From Variovorax sp. OV700 (GTDB lineage: Bacteria > Pseudomonadota > Gammaproteobacteria > Burkholderiales > Burkholderiaceae_C): a DNA stretch of 64,000 nucleotides. Every line of letters starts with the position of its first letter. Position 1 is the stretch's first letter. The notes beneath the pieces are model-generated. The model ran no database searches. It was given only the letters and a program-made list of their open reading frames with translations, and was not told where the DNA came from. Below are positions 15,716 through 23,539 of the stretch, piece after piece. The translations under genes and the position numbers were made by a program. The stretch spans positions 124,001 through 188,000 of the forward strand of contig NZ_FNDR01000007.1 in the NCBI RefSeq assembly GCF_900099805.1. Direction: 5' to 3'.

Positions 15716-17018
15716 ACGTCGGCTTGGGCCGGCTGATCCAGGCCAGGAGGAATGTGGCCGCCAGCGTCGGCAGCGCCGAGCCGAACTGCGGCGCCCATTT
15801 GGCGCAGGCGTGATAGGCCGCGATGCCCGCAATCCAGATCAGCGCCGCGCCGATATCCACCCTGCGCGTGCCTATCGATGAAATGGCTTGGCCCGTGCCC
15901 AGCCGCCCCAGGATCACGCCGTAGAGTGGCACGAACACCGAGCTCAGCATCAGCAAGAACGGCTCGAGCGTGTGCATCGGCAGCACCAGCGCCAGCGCAG
16001 TGCACAGCGCCGCGAGCAGCAGGCCCCAGCGCCGCACGCTCCAGCGCGGCAGCAGGCTGTGGGTGGACACCGAGCCCGAGTACACGTCGCCATAGGCGTT
16101 GTCGAGTTCGTCAATGAGGATCAGGCCAAGCGCCACCAGACCGCCTTGCGCAAGAAGCAGAGCCGTGACCAGCCCTGTGCCGGGCTCCGCCACACTCACC
16201 ACCATCACGCCGAGCGCATAGCACCAGACGTTGGCCAACGCATAGCCTAGCCAGGTGCCGGTGAATGCGCTGCCGAGACCGCCCCGTCCGTTGGCATTGC
16301 GCTTGCCGTGCCGCGCATAGTCGGCCACCAGTGGCAGCCAGGACACCGGCATCGCAATCACCAGGTCGAGCGCGCCGAACATGCCCATGCCGCCATCGCC
16401 CGGCCGCGCCCAGAAGGCGTCCAGCCCCTTGGCCTGGAGCCGCGTTGCAAACTGCCAGGTGAGCCAGATCAGCGACAGCACCACCAGCGGCAGGCCGAAG
16501 CGGCTCACGAAGCGCCGCACCAGCTTGACCATGGAACCCACGAGCAGCGCCAGCAGCACCGCGCCCCAGAGCAGCGTGGTGAGGGCGCCGCCCAGTGGTC
16601 CGGTGAGCGTCAGGCCGAACGCTTGCTGGCCGATGGCCTGCGTGCCCTCGCGCATGATCACGAGCTCGAAGGTGGTCCAGCCCACCAGCTGCACGATGTT
16701 GAGCAGCACCGGCAGCCGCGCAAAGGCGCTGCCGTAGGTGGCGTGCATCAACCCGGCGCTTGCCAGCCCGCTTTCGCAGCCCAGTCGCGCGGTCCACGCC
16801 AGAAGGCCCGCGCCGAGCAGCGAGCCCAGCACGATCGCGATGGCCGCGTCGCGCGTGCCCACCGCCGGCACCAGGTAGGCACCGATCTGCATCACCAGCA
16901 GCCCCACGCCCAGGCTGAACCAGAGCGATGCGTGGTCATGCCAGCCGAACACGCGCTGCGACGCGGGCAGCGGCGTCAGCGCCTCATTGGCGGAAGAAAG
17001 TTCATCGTCATGTGCCAT
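15669..17018 (-). CDS. cytX: CytX-type permease, predicted hydroxymethylpyrimidine transporter
   Basis: The 449-residue NCS1-family membrane protein shows about twelve hydrophobic spans (for example VGLLVMQIGAYLV, AIVLGSLLGAGLLAW, LVALGLILI) and the conserved MPVSWLPLVADYARHGK segment. The ATG at 17018 has GGAG seven bases upstream. A TPP riboswitch directly precedes it, which points to import of thiamine or its pyrimidine precursor for ThiD. Longer in-frame extensions to the right run through the riboswitch and are not coding. Substrate is inferred from regulation and the known CytX subgroup. Confidence 0.9.
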   Translation of the reverse strand: MAHDDELSSANEALTPLPASQRVFGWHDHASLWFSLGVGLLVMQIGAYLVPAVGTRDAAIAIVLGSLLGAGLLAWTARLGCESGLASAGLMHATYGSAFARLPVLLNIVQLVGWTTFELVIMREGTQAIGQQAFGLTLTGPLGGALTTLLWGAVLLALLVGSMVKLVRRFVSRFGLPLVVLSLIWLTWQFATRLQAKGLDAFWARPGDGGMGMFGALDLVIAMPVSWLPLVADYARHGKRNANGRGGLGSAFTGTWLGYALANVWCYALGVMVVSVAEPGTGLVTALLLAQGGLVALGLILIDELDNAYGDVYSGSVSTHSLLPRWSVRRWGLLLAALCTALALVLPMHTLEPFLLMLSSVFVPLYGVILGRLGTGQAISSIGTRRVDIGAALIWIAGIAAYHACAKWAPQFGSALPTLAATFLLAWISRPKPTSTTAGGASALVQSRG

Positions 17019-17104
17019 CCAGTTGCTCCAGTGCAAAAGGTTTGGCAGGTGGGCGAGGCTCCAGCAGCGCAGCCGCCACGCGAGACAACGTGACAGGCCG
17101 CCGG

Positions 17105-17197
17105 ACCAGCTTCCCTGCGCGAGGATTACCTCAGTCAGGTTCAAAGGGACTCTCTCAGTCAGCCCCGGAACGGATTCCGGTTCGACACCCCTAGCGT
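17105..17197 (-). promoter_or_regulatory. TPP riboswitch (THI element)
   Basis: Read on the minus strand, the element has the conserved blocks in order: GCTAGGGGTG, the variable P3 hairpin (CCGGAATCCGTTCCGG), CTGAGAGAGTCCCTTTGAAC, CCTGACTGAGGTAAT and CGCGCAGGGAAGC. TPP binding would repress cytX, 87 bases downstream. A -10-like TACAAT (17234-17229) lies about 30 bases before it. Confidence 0.95.
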
Positions 17198-17228
17198 GTG
17201 CTCCGCGCCTGAGCGCAGAGCAGCGGTC

Positions 17229-17234
17229 ATTGTA
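17229..17234 (-). promoter_or_regulatory. Candidate -10 element of the cytX transcript
   Basis: TACAAT on the minus strand lies between the MarR gene stop and the TPP riboswitch, placing a start site at about 17222. The -35 region is poor, so this is tentative. Confidence 0.4.
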
Positions 17235-17281
17235 CGAGCCTGCAGTCGCGCCTTCCAGACCCGGCGACGGCGGGATTGCCC

Positions 17282-17833
17282 TTAGCTCTCCTCGTCTTCG
17301 CCGCCGGACGCGTCGACTTCGAGGCACTGGCGATGAATGCGCTTCAAGGCGACATACATCACGCGGCGCTCCTCCGGCGTCATGAGCTGGATCATCGACG
17401 CCTGCGCCTTCCGTGCGACCGGGATGACCTGCGCATGCAGCGCTTCGCCGGCGGGCGTGATGTTGCAGGTAAGCCGTTTCCTCGGTGTGGGGCCTTCGGC
17501 CTCGAGCGAGACCAGCCCGCGTTGCTCGAGCAACCGCAGCGTGCGGCTCACGAGCGCCTTGTCCGACGTCGACTGCACGACCAACTCCGCGAACGGTATC
17601 GAGCGCGCGTGCGCCATCAGCGACAGGATGCGCCACTCCGACACGGTGAGCCCGAAACGCCTTGCGTAGGGCAGCGTCGTCACGCGCCGCAGCGCGTTCA
17701 CGGTCTGGCTCATCACGGTGGTGATGAAGTTGTCGACGGTGAGGTTGTCGCCCGATTCGTCGAGCCCCGACCACGGGTCGGCGGGCACGGCAGGCTGGAG
17801 GGCGGAGCGCTCGGTCAGGGCGTTGTCTTGCAT
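17282..17833 (-). CDS. MarR-family transcriptional regulator
   Basis: The 183-residue protein has the MarR winged helix: LTVSEWRILSLMAHARSIPF, DKALVSRTLRLLEQRGLVSL (recognition helix and wing start) and RKRLTCNITPAGEALHAQ. An acidic tail (SGGEDEES) closes it. It is transcribed away from the molybdoenzyme operon at 18089, with a 255-bp A/T-rich gap containing two inverted repeats. It is therefore the likely local regulator, releasing DNA on binding an aromatic or heterocyclic ligand. The ligand is unknown. Confidence 0.9.
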   Translation of the reverse strand: MQDNALTERSALQPAVPADPWSGLDESGDNLTVDNFITTVMSQTVNALRRVTTLPYARRFGLTVSEWRILSLMAHARSIPFAELVVQSTSDKALVSRTLRLLEQRGLVSLEAEGPTPRKRLTCNITPAGEALHAQVIPVARKAQASMIQLMTPEERRVMYVALKRIHRQCLEVDASGGEDEES

Positions 17834-17931
17834 AGGTTATCTCGTCGATGAGGCGGACCTTCGTCCATGATCACAACTATTTATTATTTGTCTAGAAGAA
17901 AAATTCCAATGTCAATACGAAGTTTCACTTG

Positions 17932-18005
17932 GTTGATTGATCAACGGCTTCATTCTACGATGCGCCAACGTTTCAAATACGGTTCGATGTTCCATATATG
18001 AAACG
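17932..18005. promoter_or_regulatory. Inverted repeats between marR and the molybdoenzyme operon, candidate operators
   Basis: GTTGATTGATCAAC (17932-17945) has perfect 6-bp half-sites around a 2-bp spacer, a spacing common for MarR sites. CGTTTCA at 17969-17975 is mirrored by TGAAACG at 17999-18005. The surrounding DNA is clearly A/T-rich compared with the coding neighbours. Which repeat is bound, and by what, is not shown. Confidence 0.45.
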
Positions 18006-18088
18006 TCAGTGTAATCCAGTTGTTGGTTCGGGTGTTGCGCCGTTCCGCCCTGATCGCCCCGGCGCGCGCTCCCTATGAAAGCTCCAAG

Positions 18089-19081
18089 ATGAAAGTCAGC
18101 CGTAAGTTGTTCCTTGCCCTGGGTGTTCTTGCGGGAGGTCTCTGGGGAAGTGCGGTGCACGCCCAGGCCCCGGCCCCGGCATACCCGACGAAGCCCATCA
18201 CCATCGTCGTCTCGTACCCGGCCGGCGGCGACACCGATGCCATGGCGCGCCTCTTCGCCGAGAAGCTGTCGGCGCGCCTTGGCCAGTCCGTCATCGTGGA
18301 CAACCGGCCCGGCGCGGGCGGCACGGTCGGCAACACCTATGTGGGCCGCGCGGCGCCGGACGGTTACACGCTGCTGTTTACGCCCAACCCCTTCACGACC
18401 GCGCCGCTGGTGATGAAGCTCGGGGCCTCGGCTTCGTACGACGTGGTCAACGGCTTCACCCCCGTGATTCATTCGGCCAACCAGGCTGTCTTGCTGGTCG
18501 CGAATCCGTCGTCCGGCATCAGGAGCGTGGCCGACCTGGTGGCCCAGGCCAAAGCGGGCAAGCCCTTGTCGTACGGCACGCCCGGTGCGGGCTCGCCGAT
18601 GCACATCGCAGGCGAGTGGCTGAACCGGGAAGCAGGCATCCAGGTTCAGCATGTGCCTTACCGCGGCGTCGCACCATCGGTCACAGACGTCGTTGCGGGA
18701 CATATCCCCCTGGCCTACGTGACGCTCGGCCCGGTCGCCCAGTACGTGGCTTCCGGGAAGCTGGTCGCGCTCGCCATCTCGGACGCCAAGCGCTCGCCGC
18801 TGCTGCCCAACGTTCCCACGCTCGCCGAGCTTGGCTACAGGGACATCGACTCGGGCGCATGGAACGGGCTCTTCGCGCCTCGCAATACGCCGGCCGCGGT
18901 GGTGAACGTGTTGAACGCCAACCTCAACGAGATCCTCAGGATGCCCGACGTGATCGCGAAGATGGGAACGTTCGGCGCGGCGCCGGTGGGCGGGCCTCCT
19001 TCGGCGATGGCCAAGGTCAATGCGTCGGACTACGAGCGGCTCGGCAAAGTCATCAAAGACCTGAACATCCAGGCCGACTGA
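18089..19081 (+). CDS. Bug/TctC-family periplasmic solute-binding protein
   Basis: The 330-residue precursor has a Sec signal peptide (LFLALGVLAGGLWGSAVHA) and Bug-family signatures: YPTKPITIVVSYPAGGDTD, VDNRPGAGGTVG, APDGYTLLF and HVPYRGVAPSVTDVVAGHI. Such proteins bind carboxylates or aromatic acids in the periplasm and usually feed a TctAB permease. No TctA or TctB is present here, so it is an orphan receptor, as is common in Comamonadaceae. It opens the operon and starts 6 bases before the next gene, so its ligand is probably the substrate of the molybdoenzymes. Confidence 0.92.
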   Translation: MKVSRKLFLALGVLAGGLWGSAVHAQAPAPAYPTKPITIVVSYPAGGDTDAMARLFAEKLSARLGQSVIVDNRPGAGGTVGNTYVGRAAPDGYTLLFTPNPFTTAPLVMKLGASASYDVVNGFTPVIHSANQAVLLVANPSSGIRSVADLVAQAKAGKPLSYGTPGAGSPMHIAGEWLNREAGIQVQHVPYRGVAPSVTDVVAGHIPLAYVTLGPVAQYVASGKLVALAISDAKRSPLLPNVPTLAELGYRDIDSGAWNGLFAPRNTPAAVVNVLNANLNEILRMPDVIAKMGTFGAAPVGGPPSAMAKVNASDYERLGKVIKDLNIQAD

Positions 19082-19087
19082 GCACTC

Positions 19088-21388
19088 ATGGTCATGACGA
19101 CGACGCAATCGACCTTGGGACGCGACACGCCGCAGGTCACGGCGCGCGCCAAAGTGCTCGGCAAGGCGCAGTACGCGGGCGACATCAAGGTCGCCGGAAT
19201 GCTGCATGGCAAGGTCCTGCGCAGCCCGTACCCGCATGCGCGCATCGTCTCGGTGGACACGTCCGGGGCACTGGCGCTGGCCGGGGTCAAGGCGGTGCTG
19301 ACGGGCGCCGATGCCCCGCGCGCGCTCTGGGGCGTCAGCCACAAGGAGCGGCGCATTCTGGCGGAAGGCGTGGTCCGCTTCTGCGGAGAAGAGGTCGCCG
19401 CCGTGGCTGCGATCTCCGAAGAGATCGCAAGAGACGCCCTCGACCTGATCCACATCGAGTACGAGGAACTCCCCGCCGTCCTGCTGCCCGAGGAGGCACT
19501 CGACGAAGAAGCGCCGAACATTCATGACGGCCGCAAGGACAACATCGCGCACGAGATCCGGTTCGAGCGCGGCAGCGTCGACGAAGGCTTTGCGCAGGCA
19601 GACCTGATCCACGAAGCCACCTACACGACGCATGCGCAGTACCCCGCCTACCTCGAGCCGATGGGTTCGGTCGCCATGGTCGATGCGCAAGGGCGCCTGG
19701 TCGTCTGGACCTCGACGCAATCCGCTTTCCTCGCACGTGCGCGCCTGGCCTTGGCGCTCGAGCGGCCCGTGTCCACGGTCCGCGTGATCCAGGCGACGAC
19801 CGGCGGCGGCTTCGGCGGAAAGATCGTCGAGGACGCGAACCAACTGGTCGCCGGCCTGCTTGCAGTGAAGACCGGCAAGCCGGTTCGCCTCGTCAACAAC
19901 CGGCTCGAAGACTTCGTGGCCTGCGCCACCAGCGTTCCGGAGCGCATCACGCTCAAGCTGGGCATGACGCGCGACGGCCTCATCGTCGCGAAGGACGTTC
20001 GCATCGTCGCGGACTGCGGCGCATATGCGGGGCTCGCCTCCGAAGTGATGCACGTGAGTGCCATGCGCAGCGACAACATGCACCGCCTGAAGAACGTGCG
20101 CTCGCACGCCACGATGGTCTACACCCACACGCCGCCGCACGGCGCCTTTCGCGGCTTCGGCGGCACGCAGATGCTGTTCGCGCTGAACAGCCACATCCAC
20201 ATGATGGCCGAGCAGCTCGGGCTGGACCCGGCCGAGGTCCACAAGAAAAACGCCATCGGCGCCGGCGAGGTGTCGGTGCACGGCTGGAAGGTCGCGAGCA
20301 CCGGGCTGGTCGAATGCATCGACCAGGCGACGGGCGCGCTCCGGTGGGGCGCGCCGCGCAAGGCCGCCTCGCCCGGCAGTTCCAAGCGCCGCGGCGTCGG
20401 CATGGCCGCGGCCATGCATGTCAGCGGCAACCGGACCATCGGCAACTGGGACGGCTCGACCGTGGTCGTGAAGATCAATGAAGACGGTCGTGTCGTCGTC
20501 CACAGCGGCGAATGCGACATGGGGCAGGGCGCGATGACCATGTTGAGCCAGATCGTCGCGCACGAGCTGGCCATTCCGCTCTCGCACGTGCACGTGATGG
20601 CGCCGGACACCGACGTCGCGCCGTTCGCCATCGGTTCGCTCGCATCGCGCGTGACCATCGTCGCGGGCAATGCCGCCATCGAAGCGGCCCGCAAGGCCAG
20701 GGCCAGGCTCTTCGACCTGGCGGCCGAACTGCTGGAGGTGCCGGTCGAGAGCCTCGACATGGCCGATGGTGCCGTCCACGTGCGCGAGGCGGCCGATCGC
20801 AGGCTCGCCATCGGCGATCTCGCGCGGCAGCATGTGTGGCGCCATGGTGGCGAGGCCATCCAGGTGAGCGCGACATGGGACGCGAAGACCGTGATGCACG
20901 ACGACAAGGTCTACGGCAACATCGCACCGGCCTACTCGTTCGCGGCGCAGGCGGTCGAGGTGGAGGTCGACATCGACACCGGGCAGGTGACGGTCGTCGA
21001 CAGCTTCGTGTCGGACGACTGCGGCAAGGCGCTCAACCCGATGGCGATCCACGGCCAGACCAATGGCGCGACGGTGCAGGCCTTCGGCTGGGCGCTGTAC
21101 GAGCAACTGCACCTGGAAGCGGGTCGCATCGCCAACGGCAACTTCGCCGACTACACGATGGCCACGGCCGATTCCGTGCCCATGCTGCGCGGCGGGTTCG
21201 TCGAGTCCAACGACCCGAACGGTCCCTACGGCGCCAAGGGCGCGAGCGAGACGGCCATTCTTCCAGGTGCGCCCGCGATCGCGAATGCGGTCTACGACGC
21301 CGTCGGCGTGCGCATCAACGACCTGCCGATCACGCCCGAAAAAATACTTGCCGCCTTGCGCGAGCAGAAGGAAGCCGCCGGTGCGTGA
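19088..21388 (+). CDS. Xanthine-dehydrogenase-family molybdopterin-binding large subunit
   Basis: The 766-residue subunit holds the Mo-pterin active site of a hydroxylase that inserts water-derived oxygen into a C-H bond, often of an N-heterocycle. Visible are TPQVTARAKVLGKAQYAGDI, VIQATTGGGFGGKI, PPHGAFRGFGGTQ (type II, without the CO-dehydrogenase AYRCSF loop) and SGECDMGQGAMTM. Near the end, YGAKGASETA contains the catalytic Glu region, where most relatives read GVGE. The stop overlaps the next gene's GTG start region. With the two following genes it forms a complete Mo/FAD/2Fe-2S enzyme. Substrate unknown. Confidence 0.92.
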   Translation: MVMTTTQSTLGRDTPQVTARAKVLGKAQYAGDIKVAGMLHGKVLRSPYPHARIVSVDTSGALALAGVKAVLTGADAPRALWGVSHKERRILAEGVVRFCGEEVAAVAAISEEIARDALDLIHIEYEELPAVLLPEEALDEEAPNIHDGRKDNIAHEIRFERGSVDEGFAQADLIHEATYTTHAQYPAYLEPMGSVAMVDAQGRLVVWTSTQSAFLARARLALALERPVSTVRVIQATTGGGFGGKIVEDANQLVAGLLAVKTGKPVRLVNNRLEDFVACATSVPERITLKLGMTRDGLIVAKDVRIVADCGAYAGLASEVMHVSAMRSDNMHRLKNVRSHATMVYTHTPPHGAFRGFGGTQMLFALNSHIHMMAEQLGLDPAEVHKKNAIGAGEVSVHGWKVASTGLVECIDQATGALRWGAPRKAASPGSSKRRGVGMAAAMHVSGNRTIGNWDGSTVVVKINEDGRVVVHSGECDMGQGAMTMLSQIVAHELAIPLSHVHVMAPDTDVAPFAIGSLASRVTIVAGNAAIEAARKARARLFDLAAELLEVPVESLDMADGAVHVREAADRRLAIGDLARQHVWRHGGEAIQVSATWDAKTVMHDDKVYGNIAPAYSFAAQAVEVEVDIDTGQVTVVDSFVSDDCGKALNPMAIHGQTNGATVQAFGWALYEQLHLEAGRIANGNFADYTMATADSVPMLRGGFVESNDPNGPYGAKGASETAILPGAPAIANAVYDAVGVRINDLPITPEKILAALREQKEAAGA

Positions 21389-22265
21389 TTTCGATTTACT
21401 GCAGCCCGTATCGGTGTCCGAGGCCGCCCACATGCTGGCCGACCTCGGCGACGAATGCCGTGTCATCGCGGGCGGCACCGCGCTGATGCTCGCGATGCGC
21501 CAGCGCATGCTGACGCCCACGCACCTGGTCTCGCTCGGCATGCTGCAAAGCCTGAAGGGCATCGACTACGACGAGACACGTGGGTTGCGCATCGGTGCGC
21601 TCACGCTGCATGCGGAGGTTGCGCGTTCGCCGATCGTGCAGATGCATTACCCGATGCTCGCGAGCATGGCCGCGCGCGTGGCCAACCCGCAGGTGCGCAA
21701 CCAGGGAACCATCGGCGGGAATCTCTGCTATGCCGATCCGGCGACCGATCCGCCGGGCTGCCTCATGGCGCTGGACGCCGAAGTGGTTGTCACCGGCACG
21801 CAGGGCGACCGGGTGATGGGCATCGAGGAATTCCTCATCGACTACTACACGACGGCACTCGCACCGGATGAGCTCCTGTCCGAGATCCGTATCGCGCCGC
21901 CCGAGCCCGGCACCACCGGCGTGTATTCGCGGTTCCTGCGCACGGCGGCCGAACACCGGCCGCTCGCGAGCGTGGCCGCATCGGCGCGCCGCAGCGGCAG
22001 GGGCTGCCATTTCATTCGAATTGCGGTCGGTGCATCGACACCGATCCCGCTGCGGCTGAGAAGGGCGGAAGCCTTTCTCGCGGAAAGCGAAGTGACGAGC
22101 GACCGCCTCAGCGAGGCCGCGGACATCGTGGCCGCCGACATCGAGCCGGTATCCGACCAGCGCGGCGCCGCCGAGTACCGGCGCGACATGGTGCGCGTCG
22201 TCGCCCGGCGAACCCTGCTCGAACTGTTCGGGCTGCACCACGACGAAGAAGGAGCCAGGCCGTGA
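21381..22265 (+). CDS. FAD-binding medium subunit of the molybdenum hydroxylase
   Basis: The 294-residue protein has the FAD_binding_5 motifs ECRVIAGGTALMLAMRQ and NQGTIGGNLCYADPATD. Its C-terminal domain is of the CO_deh_flav_C type (VYSRFLRTAAEHRPLASVAA). It carries electrons from the 2Fe-2S clusters to the acceptor. The GTG start lies within the last codons of the large-subunit gene (8-base overlap), and its own stop overlaps the next start as GTGA. The three subunits are therefore translationally coupled in the order large-medium-small. Confidence 0.92.
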   Translation: MRDFDLLQPVSVSEAAHMLADLGDECRVIAGGTALMLAMRQRMLTPTHLVSLGMLQSLKGIDYDETRGLRIGALTLHAEVARSPIVQMHYPMLASMAARVANPQVRNQGTIGGNLCYADPATDPPGCLMALDAEVVVTGTQGDRVMGIEEFLIDYYTTALAPDELLSEIRIAPPEPGTTGVYSRFLRTAAEHRPLASVAASARRSGRGCHFIRIAVGASTPIPLRLRRAEAFLAESEVTSDRLSEAADIVAADIEPVSDQRGAAEYRRDMVRVVARRTLLELFGLHHDEEGARP

Positions 22266-22738
22266 GCCAACACGACATCGAAGTCACCGTCAACGGCGAG
22301 GTCCACACCGCGCAGGTTCCGTCCCGCAGGCTGCTTTGCGATTTCCTGCGCGATGACCTGCACCTGACCGGTACCAAGCGCGGTTGCGAGACCGGCATCT
22401 GCGGCGCGTGTTCGGTCCATCTCGACGGGGAGGTCGTGAAGTCCTGCCTGCTGCTCGCGGTGCAGGTCGACGGCCGAAGCATCACGACGGTCGAGGGCCT
22501 GTCCGAAGGCCAGGACCTGCATCCCCTCCAGGAAAGTTTCATGGCATGCGGTGGCCTGCAATGTGGCTACTGCACGCCTGGGTTTCTCATGACCTCCTGC
22601 GCCATGCTGGCGCGCAACCCGTCGCCATCCGAAGACGAGGTGCGGCATGGGCTCAATGGCAACCTCTGCCGTTGTACCGGCTACACCCAGATCGTCGAAT
22701 CCATTCTTGTTGCTGCGGAGAAGATGCGTGGAAATTGA
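22262..22738 (+). CDS. 2Fe-2S small subunit of the molybdenum hydroxylase
   Basis: The 158-residue protein has an N-terminal plant-type 2Fe-2S domain (GCETGICGACSVHLDGE plus a later Cys) and a C-terminal helical 2Fe-2S domain (CGGLQCGYCTPGF and GNLCRCTGY). All eight expected cluster cysteines are present. It starts with GTG, overlapping the medium-subunit stop by 4 bases, and ends inside the start region of the CoxG-like gene. Confidence 0.95.
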   Translation: MSQHDIEVTVNGEVHTAQVPSRRLLCDFLRDDLHLTGTKRGCETGICGACSVHLDGEVVKSCLLLAVQVDGRSITTVEGLSEGQDLHPLQESFMACGGLQCGYCTPGFLMTSCAMLARNPSPSEDEVRHGLNGNLCRCTGYTQIVESILVAAEKMRGN

Positions 22739-23516
22739 AAAAACCGTTGTCGTTCCCGCCTCCGCGAACCGCGTGTGGGAACTCCTGCTCGATCCCCAGG
22801 TGATGGGCGGCTGCGTGCCCGGCATGCAGTCCATCCAGGTCATCAGCGACGTCGAGTACATCGCCGAGATCAAGGTGAAGGTCTCGTTCATCAGCGCGAA
22901 GTTCAAGCTCAAGACCACCATCGTCGAGCAGCGCGCGCCGCACTACCTGCGAACCGAAGGCACGGGCGAAGACGCGTCGGTTGCCAGTTCGCTCAAGCAG
23001 ACGAGCGAGATCTTCCTCGCGGAGCAGCCGGACGGCCAGACCGAATTGCGCATCCTCGTGAAGGTCGACGTGCTGGGCCGCCTGGGCACTTTCGGACTGA
23101 GCGCCATGAAGACCAAGGCCGACCGCATGTGGGACGAGTTCACCGAGAAACTCGTGGCGCGGATCACGGGGACCGGCGATGCAGCGGCGAGCGGTGTCAA
23201 GGTCACGGCGGCGCCGGCGAAGTCGCCGGTGGTGATCAGGCCTTCGGCTCCGACGCCCATACCCCTTGCCAGCCCGGCCGTCGGGGCGCCGGTGCAAGCG
23301 TCGCCAGTCGTGCCGCCGGTCGTGGAGCAGCACGACGCTCCAGCCGCTGCCGACACCTGGTGGTCTCGCTGGTTCGGCCGTTCGCACAAGCGCGAATCGA
23401 CGGACATCTGCATCGAGATCCGCCGCGGCGACACGGTGGTCAAGGTGCTCTGGCCGGTCGCGGGCGCGAGCCATTGCAGCCAGTGGCTGCGCGACTACCT
23501 CGTTCGCCAGGAGTGA
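22728..23516 (+). CDS. CoxG-like SRPBCC protein with a C-terminal extension
   Basis: Residues 1-150 form a CoxG/SRPBCC domain (VVVPASANRVWELLLDPQVM, GCVPGMQSIQV, MKTKADRMWDEFTEKL). CoxG recruits CO dehydrogenase to the membrane in Oligotropha, and homologues accompany many Mo hydroxylases. A Pro/Ala-rich linker follows (about 170-215), then a conserved-looking tail WWSRWFGRSHK and DICIEIRRGDTVVKVLWP. The extension makes it 262 residues, longer than plain CoxG. The only start available is a GTG overlapping the preceding gene by 11 bases. The role of the tail is unknown; it could anchor the enzyme. Confidence 0.82.
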   Translation: MEIEKTVVVPASANRVWELLLDPQVMGGCVPGMQSIQVISDVEYIAEIKVKVSFISAKFKLKTTIVEQRAPHYLRTEGTGEDASVASSLKQTSEIFLAEQPDGQTELRILVKVDVLGRLGTFGLSAMKTKADRMWDEFTEKLVARITGTGDAAASGVKVTAAPAKSPVVIRPSAPTPIPLASPAVGAPVQASPVVPPVVEQHDAPAAADTWWSRWFGRSHKRESTDICIEIRRGDTVVKVLWPVAGASHCSQWLRDYLVRQE

Positions 23517-23539
23517 CGCATTCCGAAGGAGTAAGCCGC

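Noticed and set aside
15669..17774. A 701-codon frame extending cytX upstream
   Set aside because: The extension translates the TPP riboswitch and antisense of the MarR gene; the real start at 17018 has a ribosome site.
17912..21562. A 1216-codon open frame on the minus strand across the binding-protein and large-subunit genes
   Set aside because: It is the high-GC shadow of two clear plus-strand genes, has Arg/His/Gly-rich composition without domains, and runs across the regulatory gap.
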